Source of the DNA: Thozetella sp. PMI_491
Taxonomy: Eukaryota; Ascomycota; Sordariomycetes; Chaetosphaeriales; Chaetosphaeriaceae
DNA: 64,000 nt
Reading direction: 5' to 3'
Assembly: GCA_021432635.1 (NCBI GenBank)
Contig: MU270020.1
Location: 398,054-462,053 of the forward strand
The number at the start of each line of letters is the position of its first letter. Position 1 is the first letter of the stretch. Both the position numbers and the translations under genes were made by a program. Positions 35,411 through 46,974 of the stretch are shown here, piece by piece. Below the pieces are notes generated by a model. It saw nothing but the letters and a program-made list of their open reading frames with translations, did no database searches and was not told the DNA's origin.

Positions 35411-38400
35411 GGTTATATGCTAGGCTGGCCAGGCTAGAGGCCCTAGACTTGGGCCCGAGTCTGGGGACGGCTGGACACGCAATTGGTCGTGGCCGATCTA
35501 GACCGTCCACACTAGCTTCAGCTCGCCGGGGGCTTCCCAATTGCGTCGGAGCCGCGACCAATTTGCCGAGCGATGGGCATCCCTCAGCTGCAGAGAGCGA
35601 GTAGGACTAGCAAATCTGCTCGTCGTCGCACCGCCCAGCCCGCCGCTCCCTGCGGGTTCCTTTCACCACCGGCACTATGCGATGCCTAGCCTCGCAGCAG
35701 TCTCGGGGAGGTGACGAGTAGAGCGTTGCCTTGATGTCATCGAGAGGCTCCAGAAAGCCCCGAGGCGCCGAGACAGTTCAACACACCGGTCACCCAAACG
35801 AACAGAATAGTAGCAGCAGCACACCAGAGGCGGACCGGACGAGAGGGGGAGAGAAGGTGCGGAAACTCCCACCGGGGGCGCCGCCAGCGAGCGGCGGCAA
35901 CTATAAGAAGTGACCCCATCGCGTCGGTCGGGAACGCCACCAAAGGTTATCTGCCCATTGAAGTGTCCACTCTGGGTGAGAAGGGGGGTCCAACGCGCAA
36001 TTGCGGAGGGGCCAATGCGGTGCGGAATGTGGACGACGTGCAAAAGAATTGTCTCCTAGCGCTTCCGGTGAGAGCTCTGAGAGCTGGCGTGCGTCTCACA
36101 ACCCGGAACAGGGGTCCTTCGAGCTGAAGGTGATCGGAGCCCCAAGAGGGGCCACCCCTGCGCGCGGAGCTGGGTACGTGTACACGACCCGACCGGTCCT
36201 GCGGCCTTTTTCTCTAATCGCTGGTGCACCAACCAGCCGCCGTGACGCGAGTACCATGGGCAGGGAGCCGAGTCTCGCAAGCTGCGAGCTGCGTAGTGTG
36301 CGCTGGCCGCGCTGCTGTGTAACCCCAGACCCCGGCCCTGGCCCGGCCATGGCGACCAGTCGACCTCGAGGACACACCGGAGTCCACATCTACTAGGAGC
36401 TTTGCTGACCCTTCACCCCCATGCCGCGCCCGGCGCCGCCCAGAGCTGATAGACCCGTAGGTTTGCCGCTTTGAGACAGGCTATTGGAATCATGGATGGC
36501 CTGGCCGTGCTAATACTTTTTAAGCAGCCTTGATGCGCAAGATCGTGGCTGGCAATCTTCAACTAGGGGTTTCTACCGTTGATCGTCGGGACTAAGGTAC
36601 TTTTTTTTTTTTTTTGTTTTGTCTATGATGCCATTCTCAGACCCGACTCTTTCCAATCCCCATCCGCATCGCGCGCGTGGAGACACCTGAAGATCCGGGA
36701 CGGGACAGTGCGGTGAGGCAACACGGAGAGAAGAAAGGAGAGACACACCCGCCCGGACGGCAAACCTTGTTTTGCTCAAAGCCTTTGTTTGGACGGGGAG
36801 GGGCCGACCGACGATGCGGTGATCGGCGCACAACGTATGCACCCACGCCGCTGGGAGCATTCCTGGCCTCTCGCTCAGCGTTTTTTCGGCCGATGTGTGT
36901 AGCAAGAGCTGCACCTCTCGGCGGCAAGGCCTGGTTCGCCCTGCCGCCATGCCAGACTAGCCCGCGGGTCCACTCAGCTAATAGTGTCGGGTAGGAGAGC
37001 AGCCGGAGCGGCTGCCTCTTGAACCCCACGCGCCGGCGAGTAAGAGAGCGAGGCATATCAATGGGGGGCCCCTGTCATGGCAGATGTATTCGAGCCTTCT
37101 GCGTGACGATCGGTCGGCCAGCCGAGTGTGCATGTGGGCTTTCCGCCCCGGTCCCTCTCACTTCGAGAAGTAAAAACCTATCTGGGGCTAATGGGCACGC
37201 TATCTCCTTCGAAGCCCCGGCGCGCCCAAATGCTAGCAGGCCAGCCTCCCCATCCTCTCCAGTCTCGGAAATATGAATATCGATCACCATCCTCGATCAC
37301 CATCCAAGACGATCTTCCATCTGGTTGTTTCTCTCCCCCGAGACGATGGGCGGCTCCTGTCGTTCAAACTGGCTCCTCCATTCCATGCTTGGCGGGGGAT
37401 CTACACAGGGGGGGGCTGGGCTGGGTTAGGTGGCATTCCGCTTTTCTTTCCGGCCGTGATTGGCCGGACGCGAGTGCCGACGACACAATCAAAAGGCCTC
37501 ACGCCATCAACCCCTGGTCTCGACTCTGTCTAGTTCGCCTCGACGTGCACAAGAGTAGCACAAACCCAATAACCGGATGGGTTGTGCTCATGACCATTGC
37601 CTTTTTCATCGTGACGAGGCAAGAGACAGTGCCGCAAATAATTGGCAGGAGCATGGTGAAGGCGTCTTGAGTTTCGCCCATCGCCATGTCAACGAGACCA
37701 GGGGCTCCCGCCTGCTCATCTCGCCCGGCCGCGCTCGCTGCCGCGCCTGCCTAGCCACAGACTCCGGACCGCTGCTCTTGGGAAGTGGCTGCTCGGTCTG
37801 CTGTCGAGGCGAATATTCTGCCGCCAATCGAAAAAAAAAAAAATAGAAGGAAAAAGAAATAGCATCGAAAGGGCTGGCGCAAGAGCCACCCGCCGCCCAA
37901 CCCCAAACGTTGTCACCCACGCCTGCTGCCGTGGCGCTCAGTTGGGGGGTGGCGTGGACTTGGGGCGAACAGGTCTTTTTGTCTCAGGTCTATTGTGTAG
38001 ACCGCATCTACAATGCCCTTTCCTGGAACTTCTGGGCGGGGAGCATGTCTCGGTGGGTTAGCTTGAAGGTCTAGAGCGACGGCGCCTCGCCGGGCTTTCC
38101 GCCGACGCAGTGGGTGAGAGTGCAGAGCTTGCGCCTCCCGCGCTAACGTCGAGACATGCAGAGGCGCTGCATATAACCTCGGGCCTGGTTTTAGCTCGCT
38201 GCCACGAAACGTTAAGTGGCCTGCTCGCTGGGGCAGAACAGGACCCAGAGGCCTGGAAACGTGGTCCTACTATGGCATCAACATGTCGTTCTGTCTTGGC
38301 TACCTGCCATGGGCTCTGCGCGGGGTTATGGGACGTTTTCAGGCCCAATCGGGCCTGTACAGGAGTCGCACAGATGAATCCCGCACGCCCCGGTCAGCCG

Positions 38401-38892
38401 GCTGGGCCTAGGAGGCGCCGAAAGTTGCGACGAACCTTGCGGTCGAGCACATCTGAACTCTTTGGGACTGTCATTTTGTTTCAAGGGTTTCGTAGACTGA
38501 GTGAAGGGGCTAGGCAGCATGATTAGTGCCCGCTCGATTTTTTTTCTCTCCGAGCGACCTCGTGGCTACTCCACCTCGTAGTCTCGCATCTGTCCTCCGA
38601 TGCCTCGGAACAGGGAAATCGGCCACTCGCGAGGCAATGAGGCCGCTTCGACTCCGTCTTAGCGTTGAGACCTAGACATAATTGCTAAGGCAAGCTGGGT
38701 TAGCCGCGATGTCACTAGCGACAAAGTATATCATCAAGCGTACTAATAACATTTAGCAAACTCCGCAGTCTCTTTGACCAGGACCGATCGAGGAGCTTAA
38801 GCAGAAGTACTAGGTTCAAAGCTATTCTTTAATGATCAAGCAGCACACGATATCTTGCCATCTCGATAACCCCATCGAGAGTGATTAGTTCC
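35411..38892. other. 3.5-kb gene-free region
   Basis: The left part is the upstream region of the DUF8004 gene. Many frames of 60-180 codons occur on both strands but overlap heavily and show no motif; the longest (37128-37670 plus) is interrupted in its antisense and lacks codon bias. A run of 15 T is at 36601-36615 and an A-rich run near 37828-37841. From 38500 the sequence becomes AT-richer, leading into the 3' flank of the MFS gene. Confidence 0.45.
36601..36615. repeat. Poly-T tract
   Basis: Fifteen consecutive T, followed by further T-rich sequence, in non-coding DNA. It may be the A-tail of an old retro-inserted sequence on the minus strand, but no insert body was recognised. Confidence 0.7.
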
Positions 38893-40674
38893 CTACGGCA
38901 CATAGATCATCGGCTCTGAACCGTCCTTCTCTTCGTGTTGTCCCTTCGCAACCCGTCGGTTGTGGACTATGTAAACCACGATCTGCAAGGCGGCGAAAGC
39001 GATACCCACGCTCACCATGATGGCTTGGGTGCGTAAGCCGTTAGAGTATCTGCCGTCATTAGATTTCTGCGGGAAGGGCAACGTGGGGAGTAGATAGCCT
39101 ACAGTGGTGCATCTCCTCCCTGGAAGTATTGGGTACCGACCATCAAGCCGCTGATGGCCGACATGACCCACATCCTGGACGCCGAGTATGCTTGTCAATC
39201 CTGTACGGGCTCAAGAATAGAACGGGCCGCTAGTACTCACGCAATGCCAATGCTTCTCTCACGGGGATCTCGACAGTTAAGCTGCACCCAAGAGTTGTGC
39301 ACCGGATGATAGCCGACGGCAAAGGCATTCACAGCCGTCCACAGCCCCCAGCGTGACCACTTGTCTGCGTGAGGCTGCAGCTCGTGGGCCATGATCAGCG
39401 TGATTAGGTAGCATGTCTGAGCGGCAATCACCGTACCGCCCCTGCGGTTCGTCTTGTCGCTCAGGTAAGCAAAGATAAATACCACTACCAGCGCAAGCGA
39501 TGCGCCCACGGCCGCCAGCGCGTTCGCAGCGATCTGATCGAAGCCCATCGACACGATTATGGACGGCGTGTACGTTGTGAGCGGGCTCCAAGTGGAGAAG
39601 ACGGCGAAGGTGGACACATAATGCGGCCATCGGCGGTAATGCGCGACGGTCCGCCACACGACGCTTGGTGGGATGCGCAGGCCCTGCGCGCCGAAGCGCT
39701 GCTCGCTATCGTCCTTCTCGAGGCGCCTTTGGAGTATCTCTTGCTGTGGGGCCGATATGCGGACTAGCCCGGGGCTTAACAGCGGTCGTGGAACGTCAGG
39801 CGAGCCCGGAAGGAAGAAGAGCAACACGGCCGACACGCTGACAGTGAATAGACCCTCAACTGTTGCGTTATGGTTAGAACTAAAATCTGGGATATTGTCT
39901 TTTAGGAGTTTTCACGTACTGAGAAAGAGCCATTGCCATCCGCGGAGCCCTCGCACATGGTCCAGCTTGAGGATCCCAGAGGCGAGGACTGGGCTAAGCG
40001 CATTCCCGCCGAACATACCAAAGAAGAGAATGGCAACCCGCTTGGCCAGCTCTCGCTTCTTATACCACGTTGAAAGCGTGTAAATGGCGCCAGGGATGTA
40101 GCCAGCCTCGGCAAAGCCCAGGAACAGCCGGGACACGAGGAAACCGGTGCGGTCTTTCAAGAAGACCTGTAAAGTGGCGATGAGGCCAAACACGAACACT
40201 TGAGCGGCAATCCACTTGCGCGGGCCAACCTGGGATCTCTGGTTAGGCTGCTTTCGAGGATCGCCCTTCTACCACACACAATGCATGTCCACTCACCCGC
40301 TGGAGGGCCATGTTGCAAGGAATTTCCCAGATCACGATGCCCATGAACATGAGCTGGTTCCCTAGGTTGATGGTATCCTGCGCGACCTTGATGTCCGCGG
40401 CAAACCCATTCGTCAGCGCGCTCGCGAGATTCATGCGGTCCAGTTGGAACACCAAGAGCCCCAAGAAGAGCAGCGGCAGCACCGACGAATCGACCCTATA
40501 TTTTAATGATTAGTGGTTGTAAACATTTGTCTAAAAACCCGGGCACTCTGACTTCTGCCGCGCTTTGGCCTCATCGGCAGCGCTCCATTCCTGTGCCCCT
40601 GACGAGATCGAAGAACCAGATGCCCCCTCAGGCGTGTCATCATATGCGATCTTTTCCTCTGTTGGGTCACTCAT
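38893..40674 (-). CDS. MFS transporter, Dal5/Tna1-type anion:cation symporter
   Basis: Six exons: 40674-40553, 40495-40297, 40229-39920, 39859-39241, 39174-39103 and 39049-38893. They give 492 residues, the normal length. Every join restores family sequence: KVDSSVLPLLFLGLLVFQLDR, LQR-VGPRKWIAAQ, FL-IEGLFTVSVS, GIA-MWVMSAISG and DAPL-YSNGLRTQA. The first donor is the weaker GTCAGA. The DRMN motif at the end of TM1 and RLFLGFAEAGYIPGAIY (MFS motif C region) mark the allantoate/nicotinate permease group. About 12 hydrophobic segments are present. Members import carboxylates, vitamins or allantoate at the plasma membrane. It diverges from the flavin monooxygenase and is a plausible carrier for that gene group. 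Confidence 0.92.
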
Positions 40675-41412
40675 GCTCGCAACTTCGTTTGCCGTGGGCG
40701 CTTATCCGTTGATTGTCGCAAGATTTGGGATCTATAAGCAGCCTCCTGGAGGTGGGCGCAGGTTTGAAAAGGGCAACTACGGTCCAGAGGGCAAGTGATA
40801 TTCGATATCACCGCCAGTATAGCACACATATGTGCTCATGTTTCCGTCCCCCCACTCAGGATGCAATCGTCCTTGGTTGCGAGATGCCGCCATGGTAGCG
40901 CGATGGCGTGCGCGGGATGTCAGGGGACCTCAAGGTCAGCCAAGGTGACCAGACAAGAGTAAACCCAGCATTCTATTTCTGCAAATCCCGAATGGGCGCC
41001 TATAATCTGCCCAAATGAGACGATTTTGCAAATCCCGAGGCCGTGGCATTGCACCCAGGTGGGTAAAGGTGCGGATTGCGTGATTGTCTCGCAGTGCACG
41101 CCATCGGTCCACAGTGAACGCCCTGGTACTACCACTATTGCTGCTCGGGATCTAAGGTACACGGAGCTCCAGCACCACGGTGTCGGATCCCGAGACGAGG
41201 TGTGTATAAGGCACGCGTAGAGGTGGTATCTATTGAAAATCGAACTGCATTGTTTGCGCGACATTGATTCGTTTGCCGTGCACCCCGCGTCTGAGGTTCG
41301 ACTTGGGCCATTCCAAGCACCTCTACCTTGTGGTTCCGGTTTGAGAACCGCCCCATTCTCTTAATGGTTTAGTCTACATTGTGCCTTTTGCTCGTCAACA
41401 ACCTCGTCAGCT
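40675..41412. promoter_or_regulatory. Divergent promoter between MFS carrier and flavin monooxygenase
   Basis: A 738-base gap between two diverging genes, so both promoters lie here and joint control is possible. No specific binding site can be named with confidence. Frames in it are short and unsupported. Confidence 0.5.
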
Positions 41413-42985
41413 ATGCCCGGACTTCCCATCAAACGAGTAGCGGTGATCGGCGCTGGGCCAGCCGGCGCCATTGCCGTGGATGCCCTGGCCCAAGAACAAG
41501 CGTTTGATGTAATCCGCGTATTTGAGCGTCGGGAAGGACCTGGCGGATGCTGGTATAGCTCACCTCCTGACCAAGCGATCCTCTTTGCCTCTTGTACGTA
41601 CGTACCACTAACACATCCCAGGGTAGGTGATCGGTCCAAGCCACAGACGATATCCGGCTTCATGGCTCTGGCCGATCGCACAGCCGATGCACCTCTCCCA
41701 ATTCCTGAGACGCTGCCTGCTCAGACCCCCAAGTCAGACCAGCCGCGTTTCTCTGAATCGTCTGTGTATCCGTACTTGGAGACTAATATCGACTTTTTGC
41801 CTATGGAGTTCAGCCAGGAGCCCATCCCAAACGAGCGGAGTGAGCGCTCCATCTCGGTCCACGGCCCGGAGACACCTTTTCGTCGATGGGACGTGATCCG
41901 CAAGTATATCCAAGGCCTCGTAGAGCGGCGCGGGTACGAGGACTTCATATCGTACAGCACCACAGTAGAGAGAGTGGAGAAGGTCGGTTCAGAGTGGAAA
42001 GTGACGCTCCGTAAAGACGGCAGCCAGAGCTACTATTGGTGGGTTGAGTGGTTCGATGCCGTGGTAGTGGCGAGCGGTCACTTTTGGGTTCCCTACATAC
42101 CTCCTATTGACGGCCTGGAGACATTCGAGAAAGCACGGCCTGGAAGCGTGATACATAGCAAGCACTTCCGCGGCTGCGAGCCATTTGCAGGAAAGGTAAG
42201 TTCACCTAGGTCTCTCCCGCAATCAATGCTAATGCCTAGTTTCCTAGCGAGTTGTGGTGGTCGGTGCCTCGGTTTCCGCGGCTGATATCGCCTTCGACCT
42301 CACCGGCGTGGCCAAGTCGCCTGTACACGCCATCACAATCGGGCACGCGCCGAACGGCTACTTTGGCGACGAGGCCTTCAACCATCCGCGAATCCAGAGG
42401 CACCCTTCCATCACTAGCGTGGCAAACCGGACGGTCTATCTGCAGGATGGCAGCAGTATCCCGGACGTCGACCATATTGTCTTTGGCACAGGATACAGCT
42501 GGACGCTCCCATTCCTCCCCTCGGTACCTGTGCGGAATAACCGCGTCCCAGACCTCTACCAGCATGTTGTCTGGCAACACGACCCCACCTTGCTGTTTGT
42601 CGGGGCTGTCTCGGCTGGCTTGACATTCAAGGTCTTCGAGTGGCAGGCCGTGTTGGCAGCCCGCCTGCTCGCCGGGCGCACATCGCTGCCGTCGCTAGCG
42701 GAAATGCGAGCATGGGAAGATGCGAGGATCAAGGCCCGGGGAGATGGGGCTAAGTTCACGCTTATCTTCCCCGATTTCGAGGACTATTTTGAGACGCTGC
42801 GGAAGCTGTCTGGAGAGGGCGCACCGGGAAAGGGGAGACAGCTGCCTAAATTCAGGCGAGAATGGGTACGAGCATTCCTAGATGGCCATGACTTACGGAA
42901 GAATATGTGGAAACGGCTTAATGCGAAGGCAAGGGATGAGCTGAACGGAGGAGGGAAAGAAAGGGTTGTGCGAGCGCGCTTGTAG
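41413..42985 (+). CDS. Flavin-containing monooxygenase (class B FMO-like)
   Basis: Exons 41413-41552, 41622-42195 and 42248-42985 give 483 residues. The first intron (69 bases) contains a CACTAACACA branch site; removing it restores GGCW-VGDRSKPQTI, a standard FMO stretch. The FAD site is VAVIGAGPAGAIAVDAL at residues about 8-25. The NADPH site VVVVGASVSAADIA appears only after the second intron is removed. The FMO fingerprint is partly kept as GSVIHSKHF (GxxxHxxxF), but the usual phenylalanine two places before the glycine is an arginine. FMOs use NADPH and oxygen to oxidise nitrogen, sulfur or carbonyl groups. The neighbours suggest a small metabolite pathway; the substrate is unknown. Confidence 0.92.
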
Positions 42986-43064
42986 CTTGTAAATAATGAG
43001 AAAAGGGTAAGTCGAGATGCTAGGTATATGGCGCAAGATATGTCCTTGTTTAGACAGCTACCGA

Positions 43065-43505
43065 TCAGGCCGGCTTGGAACACAGAATCAGTACACCTGT
43101 TAGGGCAGAAGGAGAAGCACGCATACCTTGACAGCCACCTAGGTTTCCGCTCGCATCCCCGAAACCATATCCGACGAATGGTGGGTCAAGTTCGACGTGG
43201 ACCTTGATCTCATCACTATCTGGGCTACTCAGAACCACCACACGGTCGCCGACGTTGAATTGCTGGACGTCCGACCCTATCTCGATCAAAATTCCAATAG
43301 CTTCGTGTCCGATGGGGTATGGAATATTCGAGCCGCCAAAAAAGCCATGGTAGATGTACATGTCGGTCCCGCAGATAGCAGCGCTAGTTACGCGGATTAA
43401 TGCATCTCCGGGGTGAACAATATTCGGCTTTGGGATCTCGCGAACGGCAATGTCGAAGGGCTTCCCCTCCCACATAACGGCTTTCATAGTATTACTTTTA
43501 GTCAT
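43065..43505 (-). pseudogene. Truncated zinc alcohol dehydrogenase (N-terminal fragment)
   Basis: From an ATG at 43505 the frame encodes a GroES-like N-terminus. It has VTSAAICGTDMYIYHG, with the catalytic zinc cysteine, then YPIGHEAIGILIEIG with the GHE pair, and FNVGDRVVVLSSPDSDE. At NLGGCQG, where the family continues with a zinc lobe and Rossmann domain, similarity stops and the frame closes at 43065. Family members run to 350-400 residues, so about 60 percent is missing. A GTATGC donor-like site follows GGCQ, but no exon continues within the 80 bases before the FMO 3' end. It lies tail-to-tail with the FMO gene. Deletion of the 3' part is the likeliest cause. Confidence 0.75.
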
Positions 43506-44706
43506 AATGATTGCGAGGAGGATGATAGAGATGAAGGATGGGGTAGTGCGATATATGGAAGTAGGCAACAGATGACCACTAGGAGATGCTGTATAAGTGA
43601 GAGAGAATCGTAGAAAATCCCATAGTTATTCGGATGATCGAGGCAATCAAATTAATAGATGACCTCCCATGGGTATTGTATCTATATCGGAATTATCAAA
43701 ACGCCGCCCTACCATTTCCGAAGGATTAATTGGAGGATTGAGCACGAGGCTATTTTGTCGAAGAATACGCCCTTTGTGACCTATATCCGTTGTTCGTACG
43801 CCGCAGACTACTTGACATCTCAGGAACCAACTACAGTACAGCCAACAGAAGGTGCTTATGGGTGAGCCACCATCCACGTCAGCTCTGGTATGGTTAGCTA
43901 TGGGGATGGCTACTACATAATCACGAGATCTCAATCCCAAACTCATCAATAACCTCGAACATAAACTAACTGCTCGATGATCTCAACCCGTATCAGATTT
44001 GTGACCGCCATACGTTGGGCCATTCAGTACCCAGCACAGCTTTGTTAATTATCATAAATTCGGTAAGAAGTAATTTTGGATGAAGGGTTGCATATTTCAC
44101 CGAGGAAAGTGACTTTGACGCCACCGAAGTGCTGAAGTCGGCGGAGGCATTTATTGATGTTGGGATAATTACCCGCTTGCAAATGGAGAGGCCCATGTCC
44201 GGTTCTGTTCAGTATGGCGCGGGCCAGTTGCGTGGGCCCTGAGGATTTACATCCCAGAGCCTTTCTGGCTTCTGGAAACTTGGTTGGGACTTTCTCCCGA
44301 CATTTTCTCGCATTCTCAGCCTCTTCGTTCGGTCTTACCACATCCGGCTACAAGGGGGTTACAGATGCTGCCACCACAGCTAATACGCCAATAGACGTTT
44401 CTCGGCAACATGCAACGTAATCACTAGCAATGCTTTATCTTTTAGTACTACGTATTTATGTGGTATGATGATTAATGCCATATTTGTGTTAACCAAATGC
44501 AGAGTATGTAGCGAGATAATCGGAAGTATATTGCACTTTCTTCCTGTTTGGGAAATGGCCGAGGCTGAACTCGCGTTTGCACACTACAGGGGCATTGCAA
44601 TTATGGAACGGTAAATATCCCTGCAACTCGTAAAATTGAAAATCAGAAGTTCTCTCCTTTTTCAGAGTTCTTTGGGACTCGACTTGGTTTGTATCGGCCC
44701 ATCCAA
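43506..44706. other. Intergenic region upstream of the acyl-CoA-oxidase-like gene
   Basis: These 1.2 kb are AT-richer than the flanking genes. Minus-strand frames near 43647-43949 and 44045-44341 are open for about 100 codons but have no known domain. They could be relics or chance. The promoter of the acyl-CoA-oxidase-like gene must lie in the right part. Confidence 0.4.
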
Positions 44707-46568
44707 ATGCCGAGGATGGCTTCATACGCGAGCGTGTTAGGTCAAGACATCTGGAGGGCTAGCGAGGACCATGCAGAAGTCTCGAGAGAGAAGAGGGTAC
44801 GTCTCGCTTACAAACGCGCCAAGAGTATATGTGAAAAAGCCGGTACGTAATCGAGACTATCTATGCTACAGAGATATACTCACATTCTTGGGTCAAGCTA
44901 TGAGCGTCAAAGACGTGGATGAACTTAGCGATCGATTCTTTGACGCCCACAAAACCGGTGAGTCCTTTGACGACCGTTGGTGCTAGGGGTGCAACTAGCT
45001 AAGATACGTAGGGTGGACGGTACATGACACGGCTGTCTTCACCATCTTAACCATACATTGGAATCTGTGTATGGGAACTATCGCGCTCTTTGCACGGGAG
45101 AGGGCCGACGTCCAGACGCTTCTTGAAGACCTTCGGCAATTCCGGGTGTGCGGCGAGTTCATGTTAACGGAAGTGGGCCATGGCCTTGATGCTCGGAATC
45201 TTGAAACTGCGGCAACCCTCCAGGCAGATGGCTCCTTCGATCTACATACCCCAAGCCCCGATGCCGCCAAAGCCATGCCCCCAAGTACCCCGTGGGGCGA
45301 GATTCCAAGAGTGGCGGTGGTCTTTGCCCGGCTGATCGTTGAAGGGATAGATAGAGGCATCAAACCCTTTCTGGTACGTTTGTGCGAGGCGGATCAAATG
45401 TGTCCAGGAGTGACCTCGCGGGCTTTGCCTACTCGTGTCGGCGCTAGACCTTTGGACCACGCCATCACGAGCTTCAACCACGTACGCCTCGAGCCCTCTG
45501 CGCTATTGGGTACAGTGAAAGAGGCGCGAGATCCGAGAAGAGAGTTTCTCTCCCAAATATGGAGAGTTTCCGTAGGCACATTAACAATCTCCCTGAGCAA
45601 TGTCGCTATGCTCAGGAACTGTGCGTACATTGCATGGAAGTTCAGCCAGGACCGACTTGTGAGCAAAGACTCGGCAGGAGGGGGACAAATATCTACCCTG
45701 CAGTTTTCCACTCAGTTTCGGCCAATACTAGCAGCTGCCGTTCAAGCCGCTGTGTTTGATGCTTACGGGACGGAGACGGCATCCCTGTTTAGGGATCAAA
45801 CCTTGGGCTTCGAGGTTCGTCATGCTCTGGCTACGATCTTCAAAGCTACCATTATTGAGGCTGCGCAGCCGATCGTGGGCGAACTAGCTGATCGGTGCGG
45901 ATGGCGGGGGCTCTTTGCATTCAACCAAATCGCGGAAAATATGATGGCTCAACGTGGCAACTCGGTCGCCGAGGGAGACGTACTCGTCTTATGTATAAGT
46001 ATGCATGCCAATTTGAGAATGCAGCCAAGTGCTAACGGGCGTTTAAACTTTAGGGCTTGCATCTGAAGTGTTGCTGGGCCGTTACCAGATTCCTCCAGCA
46101 AGAGATCCAGACTGCCTCCTGGCACAACACGAACGACGAGTCTGGGCCGAGGTTCGAGAGACAGCGGCCCAGGTAGCCGGGACCCAGGCCAGATCTACAG
46201 CTTTCAACCACCACATTCTCCCGCGGTGCCGTGCCCTGGTCGTCGCCACAGGACAGCGCATGGCTTATGAAGCGGCGAAGGCCTCCAATGATATCTCGCC
46301 CGAAGTGCTAGCCCTGTACCAGTCCACTTGTGTGATGGCCGAGCCTGGATACTACTGTGAGAATGGGGAGAGGATGAGTGATTTGTTCGCTCGGCATGTT
46401 CATGCAGTTGAGGCGGCATTACCGCAGCTGCCTTCTCTTTTAGAAGCAGGCGACGCACGAAGCTGGGTTGCTGCTCCCATAAGTGACCGCAGCAGATGGG
46501 AAGAGTTTGTGAATGGCTTGCCTGCGTTTCGAAACGACTCCCAATCGGAGACTAAGTGCCGCCTATAG
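44707..46568 (+). CDS. Acyl-CoA oxidase/dehydrogenase-like flavoprotein
   Basis: Proposed exons are 44707-44842, 44874-44957, 45012-45998 and 46054-46568, giving 573 residues. The last two joins restore KTG-WTVHDTAVF and LCI-RLASEVLLGRYQIP, both fitting the family. The first intron would be only 31 bases (44843-44873), unusually short, so the N-terminal model is uncertain. The N-part (WRASEDHAEVSREKR) is typical of fungal acyl-CoA oxidase-like proteins. The core contains LTEVGHGLDARNLETAATL and FDLHTPSPDAAKAMPPSTPW, the FAD/acyl-CoA dehydrogenase middle domain. A helical C-domain ends with CENGERMSDLFARHV. Relatives oxidise acyl-CoA with FAD, often in peroxisomes, and occur in secondary-metabolite clusters. 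The substrate is unknown. Confidence 0.8.
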
Positions 46569-46974
46569 TTAGCACGATGGTTCTGCAACACCGCAGAGTG
46601 ACCATCTTATGTTAGCGCCTTCATAACGCGGCCAACATCATCAATATTCCTAACCATAACAAGTCATTTTATTGGTCTATAGCTTGTCTTGGACTCGGGT
46701 ACATGATAGGGGTAAATACGTTATGGCAATACCGGCCTAAAGAGGAAGCATAACTCGACGGGCCTATCAGGGAGAAACTCTCTCAAATATTGCCTGACAT
46801 TGACCGAATTTGGACCTCAATGCTGTGCTGCAGTGGAACGGGAGATTTTCATTTATTGCCAGTGAAATGACAGCAGTAAAGTGAGGGGTTGAGTTGTAGA
46901 ACTTTGTGCTCACCCGCTTCTCCTAAAGCCATTCTCCATTTTTGAAGCTTTTTGAAGGCTTCACCGAACCTAAG
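46569..46974. promoter_or_regulatory. Intergenic region upstream of the BAHD acyltransferase
   Basis: A 406-base gap between two same-strand genes. It should contain the 3' end of the oxidase-like gene and the promoter of the acyltransferase. Nothing else is seen. Confidence 0.45.
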
